Part shown: piece after piece, positions 28,642 through 37,247 of the stretch | Numbering within the stretch: the stretch's first letter is position 1 | Layout: every line of letters starts with the position of its first letter | Origin: Hyphomicrobiales bacterium | GTDB taxonomy: Bacteria; Pseudomonadota; Alphaproteobacteria; Rhizobiales; Methyloligellaceae | Assembly: GCA_028280515.1 (NCBI GenBank) | Contig: JANQLP010000147.1 | Location: 1-53,521 of the forward strand | Reading direction: 5' to 3' | DNA: 53,521 nucleotides | Position numbers and translations under genes: made by a program | Notes under the pieces: model-generated | Seen by the model: the letters and a program-made list of their open reading frames with translations, nothing else | The model's database searches: none | What the model was told of the DNA's origin: nothing

Positions 28642-29687
28642 TGGCGGATTTGCCTCACCAGTTCGCCGACATGCTCCGGCGGTGTCTGCGGGACGATGCC
28701 GTGGCCAAGATTGAAAATGAACGGTCCGCCGGACAAGGCCTGCAGGATCTCGTCGATCCGGCGCTTGAGGGCGTCACCGCCGCTGACCAGCAACAACGGA
28801 TCGAGGTTTCCCTGTACCGTCGCATGTGGCTGCAGTTCATCGCGTATGTAGGCGAGGGGCAGCGACGTATCGCAACTCACACCGTCCACTCCCGTCTGTT
28901 CGATGAAATCTTTGTAGAGCGGTCCCGCCGCGCGCGGAAAACCGATAACCGGTATTCCCGGCGCACGCGCACGCACGCCTTCCGTGATCCGTTTCGCCGG
29001 ACCGACGCACCAGCGTGCAAACTCACCTTCGGGAAGATTGCCCGCCCAGCTGTCGAACAGCTGAACAACCTGCGCGCCCGCCTCGATCTGGGCGCAGAGA
29101 TAGTCGATCGACACCTCGACAAGAAGGTCGATCAGCGCGCTGAATCCCTCCGGGTCCCGATACGCGAAACCGCGCGCAGCGGCCTGATCCGGGCTGCCAC
29201 GACCACCGACCATGTAGGTGGCTACCGTCCACGGTGCACCGCAGAACCCGATTAGCGTCACTGACGGGTCGAGCGCCGAACGCACCTCGCGCACCGTTTC
29301 GAGCACGGGCTCGAGATGTGTCATGAATTTCTCTTGCGAAAGCGTCTGAATACCGTCGCGATCGGTGATCGCATCCAGAACCGGTCCTTCGTTCTCGACG
29401 AATTTCACGTTCTGGCCGAGAGCGTCGGGCACGACGAGAATATCGGAGAAGAGGATCGCGGCATCGAAGCCGAACCGTTCGATGGGCTGAAGGGTCACCT
29501 TGGCCGCGAGAGGTGGATTGTAGCAAAGGTCCAGGAATGATCCTGCAGCTGCCCGCACCTCCCGGTATTCCGGAAGGTACCGACCGGCCTGACGCATCAA
29601 CCAGATGGGGGGAGAGCTTGATGGTTTGCCGGAAAGCGCCTTGAGCAGGGGGCGTGTTTCCACACTTTCACTGGCCTTGGTGTCCAT
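28638..29687 (-). CDS. hemE: Uroporphyrinogen decarboxylase
   Basis: 349 residues, family-typical. The N-terminal IWLMRQAGRYLPEYREVR (substrate-carboxylate-binding Arg residues), the AAILFSDILVVPDALG segment with the catalytic Asp, GFCGAPWTVATYMVGG, and the C-terminal FNLGHGIVPQTPPEHV are all clear. It converts uroporphyrinogen III to coproporphyrinogen III. First gene of hemE-hemJ; its start borders the probable oriC, the position hemE holds in Caulobacter and many other alphaproteobacteria. Confidence 0.98.
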   Translation of the reverse strand: MDTKASESVETRPLLKALSGKPSSSPPIWLMRQAGRYLPEYREVRAAAGSFLDLCYNPPLAAKVTLQPIERFGFDAAILFSDILVVPDALGQNVKFVENEGPVLDAITDRDGIQTLSQEKFMTHLEPVLETVREVRSALDPSVTLIGFCGAPWTVATYMVGGRGSPDQAAARGFAYRDPEGFSALIDLLVEVSIDYLCAQIEAGAQVVQLFDSWAGNLPEGEFARWCVGPAKRITEGVRARAPGIPVIGFPRAAGPLYKDFIEQTGVDGVSCDTSLPLAYIRDELQPHATVQGNLDPLLLVSGGDALKRRIDEILQALSGGPFIFNLGHGIVPQTPPEHVGELVRQIRQ

Positions 29688-30091
29688 GGGTTATCAAACC
29701 AATAAGGATTCTAGAATCTTCTTTGAATATCTTTTTTCTGTATCGTGGATATCGAATATTCTTTCCCAACACCAGACTCCTCACAGGTTCCACGCAGGCG
29801 GTTATCTGCCGCAGGCCGGTTTTCGGCAGTTTTACACATCACAAGGCCGGGCACGGTCATATCTCATAGTTTCCTAGGCGTTCTGCGCCTCTCTGCGGCG
29901 TGGCAGAACTTGTTGACAGAGTCGGGATCAAACCTGAAGAAGGTGTGAGATAACGCAACTGTGTACACAAGCAGGTATCTTCATCCACGCGATCTTCACT
30001 GTGGGCAAAATGGTGGAAAGTCCGGAGTAAAAAGGGGCAAGGGAAATATTGCCCGCCGCTGAATGCAACTTATTGACGGAGTATCCAACAG
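29688..30091. other. Probable chromosomal replication origin (oriC), 404-base non-coding region
   Basis: No gene lies between hemE (-) and ppsR (+), the established oriC location in Caulobacter and relatives. The hemE-proximal part (29700-29765) is strikingly AT-rich for this genome and holds the palindrome GATTCTAGAATC (29707-29718) and GAATATTC (29754-29761). GANTC sites occur at 29707, 29714, 29775 and 29919. DnaA-like boxes are weak, two mismatches each from TTATCCACA: 29744-29752 (reverse), 29981-29989 and 30000-30008 (reverse). Further dyads are TGTGTACACA (29960-29969) and GGGCAA...TTGCCC (30035-30054). No TTAA-N7-TTAA site is present. The call rests on context plus composition. Confidence 0.75.
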
Positions 30092-30931
30092 GTGGCCAGT
30101 GATTTGCCGAAGTTTTTCCACCTGCATCTGATCTCGGATGCGACCGGTGAGACACTGAGCGCCGTGGCCAAGGCCGCCATCGTCCAGTACTCGCAGGTTC
30201 GCAGCATTGAGCATGTCCACTCGCTGGTCCGGAACAAACGCCAACTTGATCGTGTCCTGCAGGAAATAGAATCCGCGCCGGGCATCGTGCTCTACACGAT
30301 TGTGAATACCGAGCTGGCCGAAATCCTTGAAGAGCATTGCAATGCATTGCAGGTGCCATGCGTTCCGGTTCTCGCCACGATCATGCAGGTGTTCGAATCC
30401 TATCTCGGTGCACCGTCGACCCCGACGGTCGGCGGGCAGCATGTTCTCGATGCGGAGTATTTCCGCCGCATCGATGCGCTCAATTTCACCATGGCGCATG
30501 ACGACGGCCGCTTGCCGGAGGACCTGAACGACGCGGATATCGTCATCATCGGCATCAGCCGGACATCGAAGACCCCGACCAGCATCTATCTGGCGCAGCG
30601 CGGTTTCAAGACGACCAACGTACCGTTGATCCCGAGCATCCCGTTACCCCCGCAGCTCGAGCAGGCCAAGGACGTCTTTGTGGTGGGGCTGGTCGCCAGC
30701 GCCGACCGGATATCCCAGGTCCGACGCAACCGGGTTTTGGCCCTGGCCGACCGCGACCTGAGCGAATATGTCGACCGCGATATGATCGAGGAGGAAATCG
30801 CGTTCACGCGGCGGCTGTGCAGCCGAAACGGATGGCCGGTGATCGATGTCACCCGCCGTTCGATAGAGGAGACCGCGGCAGCGATCCTCAAGCAGTATCA
30901 CGAGAAAGCCGCCATGGCCGAAGGTGGTTGA
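30092..30931 (+). CDS. Pyruvate,phosphate dikinase / PEP synthase regulatory protein (DUF299)
   Basis: 279 residues. The opening FHLHLISDATGETLSAVAKA and the nucleotide-binding loop GISRTSKTPTS (residues 154-164) are hallmarks of the bifunctional kinase/pyrophosphorylase that reversibly phosphorylates PPDK or PEP synthase on Thr. GTG start at 30092 with GGAG 10 bases upstream. It is the first gene rightward of the probable oriC; its homologue was called RP001 at the Caulobacter origin. The stop overlaps maf by 8 bases. Confidence 0.95.
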   Translation: MASDLPKFFHLHLISDATGETLSAVAKAAIVQYSQVRSIEHVHSLVRNKRQLDRVLQEIESAPGIVLYTIVNTELAEILEEHCNALQVPCVPVLATIMQVFESYLGAPSTPTVGGQHVLDAEYFRRIDALNFTMAHDDGRLPEDLNDADIVIIGISRTSKTPTSIYLAQRGFKTTNVPLIPSIPLPPQLEQAKDVFVVGLVASADRISQVRRNRVLALADRDLSEYVDRDMIEEEIAFTRRLCSRNGWPVIDVTRRSIEETAAAILKQYHEKAAMAEGG

Positions 30932-31550
30932 GGTGACATTTCCAGGCTTGCCGCCATCGCTGGTTCTGGGTTCGGCCAGTCCGAGCCGCGCCGCACTCGT
31001 CGAGGCTGCGGGCATAGATGTTTCGATCGATCCGGCCAACATAGACGAGAGTGCCATCCGGAAGGTGCTGAGCCGGAACGGCGACGCGACGCCGGCGGAC
31101 GTTGCGGAAGTTCTTGCGCGGGCCAAGGGGGAAACCGTGAGTGAGCGAAACCCGGGCATGCTGGTGATCGGTGCCGACCAGGTGCTTGCTCTGGGCGACA
31201 GGATCTTCGAAAAGCCTGAGACCATGGAAGAGGCGCGCCAAACCCTCCTCGCGCTTCAGGGCAAGACCCATCAGCTTCACAGCGCGGTCGCCCTTGCGCG
31301 CGAGGGAGCGGTGCACTGGGTGCATATCGAAACGGCGCACCTCTCAATGCGGTCCCTGTCGCCTGAGGATATCGGCCAGTATCTCGCGGAAGCCGGGGAC
31401 GATGTTCTGTCATCGGTCGGCGCCTACAAGCTTGAGTCCGTCGGCGTGCAGCTCTTTGAGAAGATCGACGGCGATTATTTCACCGTGCTGGGACTTCCCT
31501 TGCTGGCGTTGCTTGCGCAACTGCGCCGGGAGGGAAGCGGAACCTCGTGA
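30924..31550 (+). CDS. maf: Maf-family nucleotide pyrophosphatase
   Basis: 208 residues. Maf motifs: LGSASPSRAALVEAAGI (about residues 15-31), VIGADQVLALGDRIFEKP with the catalytic Asp, KTHQLHSAVAL and the C-terminal DGDYFTVLGLPL. Members hydrolyse non-canonical or modified nucleoside triphosphates such as dTTP/UTP, m7GTP or pseudouridine triphosphate; which one is not decided here. GTG start at 30924 lies within ppsR, and the stop overlaps aroE by 4 bases. Confidence 0.94.
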   Translation: MVEVTFPGLPPSLVLGSASPSRAALVEAAGIDVSIDPANIDESAIRKVLSRNGDATPADVAEVLARAKGETVSERNPGMLVIGADQVLALGDRIFEKPETMEEARQTLLALQGKTHQLHSAVALAREGAVHWVHIETAHLSMRSLSPEDIGQYLAEAGDDVLSSVGAYKLESVGVQLFEKIDGDYFTVLGLPLLALLAQLRREGSGTS

Positions 31551-32380
31551 CCGCCCGGGTCTGTGTCATAGGCTGGCCCATCGGCCATTCGCGTTCGCCG
31601 CTGATCCACGGTCACTGGCTCGACCGGCACGGCATCGACGGGGCGTACACCAAGCACGAGGTCTCGCCGGAGGAGCTGGTGCGCTTTCTTTCGGAGATGC
31701 AGGGGCGGGGGTTCGTGGGTGCGAACGTGACCGTGCCGCACAAGGAACAGGTTCTCGCGCTTGCCGATCACGCAGATCAGGCCGCGCAGGCGATCGGTGC
31801 CGCCAACACGCTCTGGTTCGAGGACGGCAAGCTGCATGCGTCGAATACGGACGCATACGGTTTCCTGAAGAACCTGGACCAGGAAGCTCCGGGTTGGGAT
31901 CAAGGGTCCAAATCGGCGCTTGTGCTGGGCGCCGGCGGCGCCGCCCGGGCCGTGTTGTTCGGACTGCTCGGCCGTGCTTTCGGTGACATCGTTCTGACCA
32001 ACCGGACACGCGCGCGGGCAGACGCCCTTGCCGGTCATTTCGACAGTGCCATCCGGGTCGTCGATTGGGAGAACCGGAGCAGTCACGTCGCGGGGCGCGG
32101 CCTGATCGTGAACACGACATCGCTCGGCATGACCGGTGCGCCGCCGCTCGAGATCGATCTTTCCGGCGCCGATCCGGAAACGGTCGTGACCGACCTCGTC
32201 TATGTGCCGTTGACGACGCCGTTGCTCGAGCAGGCTGAGGCCAGGGGACTGCGAACGGTCGACGGGCTCGGCATGCTGCTCCACCAGGCCGAACCCGGTT
32301 TCAAGCAGTGGTTCGGCGTGCGCCCGGAGGTGACAGCGGACCTTCGGCAGCTGATCATCGACGATCTGGCGGAAACATGA
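31547..32380 (+). CDS. aroE: Shikimate dehydrogenase (NADP+)
   Basis: 277 residues. Shikimate-binding GWPIGHSRSPLIHGHWL (from residue 9), the catalytic Lys in GANVTVPHKEQV, the glycine-rich LVLGAGGAARAVLFGL near 123-138, NRTRARA as the NADP discriminator, and the C-terminal DGLGMLLHQAEPGF. It reduces 3-dehydroshikimate in aromatic amino-acid synthesis. It overlaps maf and coaE by 4 bases each, evidence for coupled translation along ppsR-maf-aroE-coaE. Confidence 0.97.
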   Translation: MTARVCVIGWPIGHSRSPLIHGHWLDRHGIDGAYTKHEVSPEELVRFLSEMQGRGFVGANVTVPHKEQVLALADHADQAAQAIGAANTLWFEDGKLHASNTDAYGFLKNLDQEAPGWDQGSKSALVLGAGGAARAVLFGLLGRAFGDIVLTNRTRARADALAGHFDSAIRVVDWENRSSHVAGRGLIVNTTSLGMTGAPPLEIDLSGADPETVVTDLVYVPLTTPLLEQAEARGLRTVDGLGMLLHQAEPGFKQWFGVRPEVTADLRQLIIDDLAET

Positions 32381-33015
32381 TGCTGGTCATTGGTCTCACC
32401 GGATCCATGGGAATGGGAAAGTCGACGGCGGCGGCGCGGTTCGCGGACCATGGCATCCCGGTGTTCGACGCGGATGGCGAGGTTCACAGGCTCTATGAGG
32501 GAAGGGCCGTGGCGTCGATCGAGGAAGCGTTTCCCGGCGTGACGCGCGACGGGCGGGTCGATCGTGGACTGCTCAGCGCGCGGCTCATGGATAATCCCGA
32601 CGGACTGGCTACGCTTGAGTCCATCATCCATCCGCTGGTGCGCGGATCGCGGGAGGAATTTCTGGAACACCATGCGCGCGCCGGCGCGGAAATGGCCGTG
32701 CTGGAGATCCCGCTGCTGTTCGAGGTCGGCGCCGACCGTGAGGTCGACGTTACGATTGTCGTCACGGCACCGCCGGACGTACAACGTGCGCGCGTACTGG
32801 GACGAAAGGGCATGACGCAAGAAAAGCTCGACGCTCTGTTGTCAAACCAGATGCCGGACGATGAAAAACGCAGACGGGCGGACTTTGTTGTGGACACCAA
32901 CCGACCCGTCGAGGAAACCGCAGCGGAAATTGATAGACTGATCGAATCGTTACGCGGGCGGGAGGGACGTGTCTTCCGGCCGGCTGCCGGTGGACGCGCC
33001 GGCGGTCAGGATTGA
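32377..33015 (+). CDS. coaE: Dephospho-CoA kinase
   Basis: 212 residues from the ATG at 32377, which overlaps the aroE stop as ATGA; an upstream frame to 32308 is within aroE and is not needed. The P-loop GSMGMGKST (residues 9-17), DADGEVHRLYEG, and EIPLLFEVGADREVD are diagnostic. It phosphorylates dephospho-CoA, the last step of CoA synthesis. The C-terminal 15 residues are Gly/Arg/Ala-rich and variable. dnaQ follows after 21 bases. Confidence 0.96.
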   Translation: MMLVIGLTGSMGMGKSTAAARFADHGIPVFDADGEVHRLYEGRAVASIEEAFPGVTRDGRVDRGLLSARLMDNPDGLATLESIIHPLVRGSREEFLEHHARAGAEMAVLEIPLLFEVGADREVDVTIVVTAPPDVQRARVLGRKGMTQEKLDALLSNQMPDDEKRRRADFVVDTNRPVEETAAEIDRLIESLRGREGRVFRPAAGGRAGGQD

Positions 33016-33036
33016 TCGTATCGGAGGCCAGAACAG

Positions 33037-33753
33037 GTGCGGGAAATCGTACTCGACACGGAGACAACGGGCCTGGATCCCAATAGTGGAGACCGGGTCG
33101 TAGAAATCGGGTGCGTTGAACTCATCAATCACATTCCCTCCGGCGAGGAATGGCATGCCTATCTCGATCCCGAGCGCGATATGCCAGCCGAGGCCTATGC
33201 CGTCCACAATCTGTCCGAGGAATTTCTGACGGGCAAACCGCTGTTTGCCGACGTCTTCGAGGCTTTTCTGGCGTTCATCGGCGATGACCGGCTCATCATC
33301 CACAATGCCAGTTTCGACGTCGCGTTTCTCAATTCCGAGCTCGCGCGGGTCGGCGACACACGCATCCTGATGGACCGGGTGACCGATACGCTGGCGCTTG
33401 CCAGGCGCAAGCACCCGGGTTCCCCGAATTCGCTGGATGCCTTGTGCAAACGCTACGGCGTCGATGCGTCGGAGCGCACCACCCATGGCGCCATCATCGA
33501 TTGCAACCTTCTTGCCTCGGTCTATATCGAGCTGATCGGCGGGCATCAGGCGCATCTTGAACTTGCAAGTGGCGCGCGGCCTGAAGCGGACGGAAAGGCT
33601 TCGGTGACGCGTGTCCAGGAACGCCCCGCACCGCTTCCTCCACGCCTCAGCGCAACGGAACGCGCGGCGCACAGGGCGTTTGTCGCAACGTTGGGCGCAG
33701 AGACGGTTTGGAAAAAGTATGTCGACGACCCGGATGCGAACGAGGGACCGTGA
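33037..33753 (+). CDS. dnaQ: DNA polymerase III epsilon subunit (3'-5' proofreading exonuclease)
   Basis: 238 residues. DEDDh exonuclease motifs: ExoI VLDTETTGLDP (residues 5-15), ExoII HNASFDVAFLNSEL (about 88-101), and ExoIII with HGAIIDCNLLASVY. The C-terminal tail is polar, with RPAPLPPRLSATERAAH, the part that would bind the alpha subunit. GTG start at 33037. Last gene of the rightward operon from oriC and convergent with secB, 10 bases apart. Confidence 0.96.
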   Translation: MREIVLDTETTGLDPNSGDRVVEIGCVELINHIPSGEEWHAYLDPERDMPAEAYAVHNLSEEFLTGKPLFADVFEAFLAFIGDDRLIIHNASFDVAFLNSELARVGDTRILMDRVTDTLALARRKHPGSPNSLDALCKRYGVDASERTTHGAIIDCNLLASVYIELIGGHQAHLELASGARPEADGKASVTRVQERPAPLPPRLSATERAAHRAFVATLGAETVWKKYVDDPDANEGP

Positions 33754-33763
33754 GGCCGGGCGA

Positions 33764-34300
33764 TCAGGCCACGGTCGGCGCTTCCTTGATCTGCGCCTGT
33801 TCCGCGCTCTGTTGATACAGGGTGCCGAAATCGATCGGATCGAGCATCAGCGGCTGGAATCCGCCGTCCCGGGTAATGTCGGACACGACCCGGCGGAGAT
33901 ACGGGAACAGGATCGTCGGCGCATCGACGAACAGGACGGGGATAAGATACTCGTCGGGAATGTTCATGGCCCGGAACATGCCGGCATAGACCAGTTCGAC
34001 ATTGTAGATGACGCCCGCGTCGCTCTGCGCCTTCGCTTCGGTCATGAGGTCCACTTCGTAAATGCCGTCGCTGTGGTCGAGCACCTGGACATTGACGTTA
34101 ACCTCAAGGCGGGGGTTTTCACCCGGCGACTGTAGTGACATCGGCGCGTTCGGACTTTCGAACGACAGATCCTTGATGAATTGGACGAGAACACCGAATT
34201 GGGCGGCTTCGGCTTCCTGGTCGCCGGCAGCCCCTTCGGCTGCAGCCGTCTCCTGGGAGGCGCCGTTTCCGTCGCCTGCTGGTTTCGTTTTTTTGGCCAT
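33764..34300 (-). CDS. secB: Protein-export chaperone SecB
   Basis: 178 residues, slightly long because of a Glu/Ala-rich N-terminal extension (residues 1-32). The core FGVLVQFIKDLSFESPNAPMSL and the RRVVSDITRDGGFQPLML segment near the C-terminus are unmistakable. The tetramer keeps preproteins unfolded and hands them to SecA. It lies beside dnaQ as in most alphaproteobacteria. The 140 bases to fxsA show no clear site. Confidence 0.97.
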   Translation of the reverse strand: MAKKTKPAGDGNGASQETAAAEGAAGDQEAEAAQFGVLVQFIKDLSFESPNAPMSLQSPGENPRLEVNVNVQVLDHSDGIYEVDLMTEAKAQSDAGVIYNVELVYAGMFRAMNIPDEYLIPVLFVDAPTILFPYLRRVVSDITRDGGFQPLMLDPIDFGTLYQQSAEQAQIKEAPTVA

Positions 34301-34440
34301 GGTCCAATTCTCTCCTTACCAACCTTGGGGTCAGCCGCGTGAATGGGTGTTGCGGCCATAACCGAACGTCTCGCTAACATGCCGAACCGCATTCGGCAAC
34401 GGACACACAATTCCGTGAGCAGCGTTAACTTGCCAACGCG

Positions 34441-34989
34441 CTATTTTCTCCATGGGGACTTCGACCGGTCCGGTCTCTGACGGCCTTTCGCCGAATCGTC
34501 AGGCTCGGGCACATCAAGGTCTTCATACTCGGTTTCGATTGTCGGCCCGCCACGCGGGGGCGCGCCATCTTGACGCGGGCCGCGGCCCGGGCCCTCGCCG
34601 CCCATGCCGAAGGTCTGGACGTGGACGTTTCCGGATTTCACCATCTTGTCGAAGATCCAGTGGGCCAATCCGTGCCGCAGGCCGGGAATCAAAAGCAGGA
34701 AACCCACTGTATCCGTTATCAAACCCGGTGTGAGCAGAAACGCGCCGGCAACGAGAAGACAGGCGCCGTCGACAACGGATTCGACGGGAAACTTACCGGC
34801 TTCAACCGATTGGCGCGCACCGGCGAGTGCCGCGATGCCCTGGCGTTTCAGCAGTGCGACGCCGATGACGGCCGTCAGAATCACCAGCAACACGGTCGGC
34901 AGGATGCCGATCATCTCTCCGACCTTGATCAGAATTGCCAGCTCCGCCAGCGGAACGGCGATGAACAGAAGGAAAAAAAACAGCCTCAT
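34441..34989 (-). CDS. fxsA: FxsA family inner-membrane protein
   Basis: 182 residues. The FxsA domain occupies about residues 1-125: FFFLLFIAVPLAELAILIKVG, then TVLLVILTAVIGVALLKRQG and LLVAGAFLLTPGLITDTVGF, giving three or four membrane segments. The C-terminal 50 residues are Gly/Pro/Asp/Glu-rich. E. coli FxsA suppresses F-exclusion of phage T7; the normal role is unknown. It is divergent from timA across a 225-base gap that shows no gene. Confidence 0.93.
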   Translation of the reverse strand: MRLFFFLLFIAVPLAELAILIKVGEMIGILPTVLLVILTAVIGVALLKRQGIAALAGARQSVEAGKFPVESVVDGACLLVAGAFLLTPGLITDTVGFLLLIPGLRHGLAHWIFDKMVKSGNVHVQTFGMGGEGPGRGPRQDGAPPRGGPTIETEYEDLDVPEPDDSAKGRQRPDRSKSPWRK

Positions 34990-35214
34990 TCGATCAAGCC
35001 TGAATGCAATTGTTTCCGGACATGCTGCCGCGCGGTCTGATTGAGAGTTGGCTTAGGCTAGGCAATGCCGTAAGTTGGACGATATTCACCGACACAATAA
35101 AGGCTGGCACTCCCGGCCTTCATTGGTTTGTAAGTATATGGTCGGCACCTTATATCATCATCATCGATTTTCGTAGGTGCGGCCAACGGCTGTCTAACTG
35201 GAAATGTCATCATC

Positions 35215-35934
35215 ATGGGCGAAAATTTCGACATAACGACGCTGTTGTTCCTCATTCTTGCGGTCGTCATCTTCCTCCGCTTGAGGAACGTTCTTGGCCG
35301 CCGTACGGGCAACGAGCGGCAGCCCTACGATCCGTACACAACGCAAGACGCCGGTTCAGGCCCCGGAAAGGCCGGAGGCCAGGACACGGTGGTACCGCTT
35401 CCCAACGCGCGCGATGACGCATCGGCTGAGCCTGTCAAGACGGTTGCCGAGCGCGTTGAGAAATTCGCGCCGAAGGGCAGCCCGCTTGAAAAGGGCCTGA
35501 CAGACATTGCCAAGACGGATGCGGAGTTCGATCCCGAACACTTCCTGAGCGGCGCGAAAGCGGCATACGAGATGATCGTCATGGCGTTTGCCGGCGGCAA
35601 TCGACGGACACTGCGCCAGCTTCTCGGCAAGGATGTGTATGACGGTTTCGTCGGCGCACTTGACGAGCGGGAGAGTCGCGGTGAACAGGTGGAGTCGAGC
35701 TTTGTCGGCATCAACAAGGCGGACATCATCGAGGCGGAGCTGAAGAAGAAGGTGGCGCAGGTCACGGTCAAGTTCGTCAGTGAGCTCATCACCGCGACCC
35801 GTGACAAGGACGGAAAGGTCATCGAGGGCGACCCGAAAAAGGTCCGCGAGGTAACCGATATCTGGACCTTCGCGCGCGATATCTCCTCTCGGGATCCGAA
35901 CTGGAAACTCGTTGCGACCGAGGCTGCCAACTGA
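35215..35934 (+). CDS. Tim44/TimA-domain protein
   Basis: 239 residues: an N-terminal membrane anchor (TTLLFLILAVVIFLRLRNVLG, about residues 9-29), a polar linker to about 85, then the Tim44-like domain (ALFAAKAAYEMIVMAFAGG-type region to FARDISSRDPNWKLVATEA at the end). The alphaproteobacterial protein TimA is the proposed ancestor of mitochondrial Tim44; its bacterial function is unknown. The linked order secB-fxsA-timA-mltA-smr is conserved in the class. mltA follows after 78 bases. Confidence 0.93.
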   Translation: MGENFDITTLLFLILAVVIFLRLRNVLGRRTGNERQPYDPYTTQDAGSGPGKAGGQDTVVPLPNARDDASAEPVKTVAERVEKFAPKGSPLEKGLTDIAKTDAEFDPEHFLSGAKAAYEMIVMAFAGGNRRTLRQLLGKDVYDGFVGALDERESRGEQVESSFVGINKADIIEAELKKKVAQVTVKFVSELITATRDKDGKVIEGDPKKVREVTDIWTFARDISSRDPNWKLVATEAAN

Positions 35935-36012
35935 CCGCTGCGGCGGAACATCTGAAGACGTCAATCCGGAGCGCTTCCACGTGAACGTTGCGCGCATGCG
36001 TGAGGTTCGCGC

Positions 36013-37221
36013 ATGATGCGCGCATGGCAAATCTGGATTGGTCTTGGCGGCCTCGCGGCCTTCTTCCTTGCATTCGGGATCTATCTGTGGACCCGTCCGG
36101 CCCCGATGGTTGAACTGGGACCCGGCCGCACCGCGGTCTCCTTCGACGAAATCGCGGGCTGGCCGGACGACAATCACGCCGACGCCTTCGCGGCGTTTCG
36201 CGTCTCATGCACACGCATCGTGAAGCGGGCGGACGCGCGGGCCCGCAAAAAGACCTCGAAGAAATCGCGTTACGCGGTGCTTGAGCCGACGTGCCGCGAG
36301 GCGCTGGGGATGGGTGAGAGCGTTTCGGATTCGCAGGCACGGCAGTTCTTCGAGGATCACTTCACGCCGGTCCGCTTTACCGGGGACGGTCCGGACGGTC
36401 TCGTCACCGGCTATTACGAGCCGGAGCTTCCCGGATCGCGGACGCGTTCGGACCGCTTTAACGTTCCCGTCTACCGGGTGCCCGACGATCTGGTGCAGCT
36501 CTATTCCGACCGCGAGCGGGCCAAGCGCAACCATCAGATGACCGCGGGGCGGAAGACGGATGACGGGGTCGTTCCGTATTTCGACCGCCGGGAGATCGAA
36601 CAGGGCGCGCTCGAAGACCGCAACCTTGAACTTCTGTATCTCGATGATCCGGTCGAGGCGTTCTACATGCACATCCAGGGTTCGGCGCGGATCGCCCTTG
36701 CCGAGGGCGGCCACGTGCGGATCGGCTTCGCTGCCAAGAACGGCTATCCCTACACGTCCATCGGCAAACTGATGATCGAGCGCGGCACGGTTCCCCGGTC
36801 GAAGATGTCGATGAAGGGCATTCGTGCCTGGATGGCGGCAAACCCGGAAGAAGCAGAAAAACTGCGGTGGGAGAACCGCTCCTACATCTTCTTCCGCGAG
36901 TTACCGGAAAATCAGGCGGCGCTCGGTCCGGTCGGCGCCCAAGGCGTATCGCTGACGCCACGGCGCTCGCTCGCGGTCGATACGTCGATTCACCTGCTCG
37001 GGACGCCGATCTGGGTCGATGCCCCGAAGCTCAAGTCCCATGGGCAAGACGGTTTCGCGCATCTGATGATCGCGCAGGATGCGGGATCGGCGATCAAGGG
37101 GCGCGAGCGCGGCGACATCTTCTGGGGTTCAGGCGATGCGGCGGGAAGTGTCGCGGGACGAACGAAGCATGCAGCCGCATTCACGATGCTGCTGCCGAAG
37201 CGCGGCCTGCCGGAAAGCTAG
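36013..37221 (+). CDS. mltA: Membrane-bound lytic murein transglycosylase A
   Basis: 402 residues. An N-terminal hydrophobic segment (about 5-28) acts as signal or anchor; no lipobox Cys is visible, unlike E. coli MltA. The MltA barrel is clear: RFTGDGPDGLVTGYYEPEL, YMHIQGSARIAL, and the 3D domain at the end, with IAQDAGSAIKGRERGDIFWG holding the catalytic and structural Asp residues. It cleaves the MurNAc-GlcNAc bond, forming 1,6-anhydro ends. smr follows after 26 bases. Confidence 0.95.
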   Translation: MMRAWQIWIGLGGLAAFFLAFGIYLWTRPAPMVELGPGRTAVSFDEIAGWPDDNHADAFAAFRVSCTRIVKRADARARKKTSKKSRYAVLEPTCREALGMGESVSDSQARQFFEDHFTPVRFTGDGPDGLVTGYYEPELPGSRTRSDRFNVPVYRVPDDLVQLYSDRERAKRNHQMTAGRKTDDGVVPYFDRREIEQGALEDRNLELLYLDDPVEAFYMHIQGSARIALAEGGHVRIGFAAKNGYPYTSIGKLMIERGTVPRSKMSMKGIRAWMAANPEEAEKLRWENRSYIFFRELPENQAALGPVGAQGVSLTPRRSLAVDTSIHLLGTPIWVDAPKLKSHGQDGFAHLMIAQDAGSAIKGRERGDIFWGSGDAAGSVAGRTKHAAAFTMLLPKRGLPES

Positions 37222-37247
37222 AGCCCGGGATCAGGAGCCGCTGCGCA

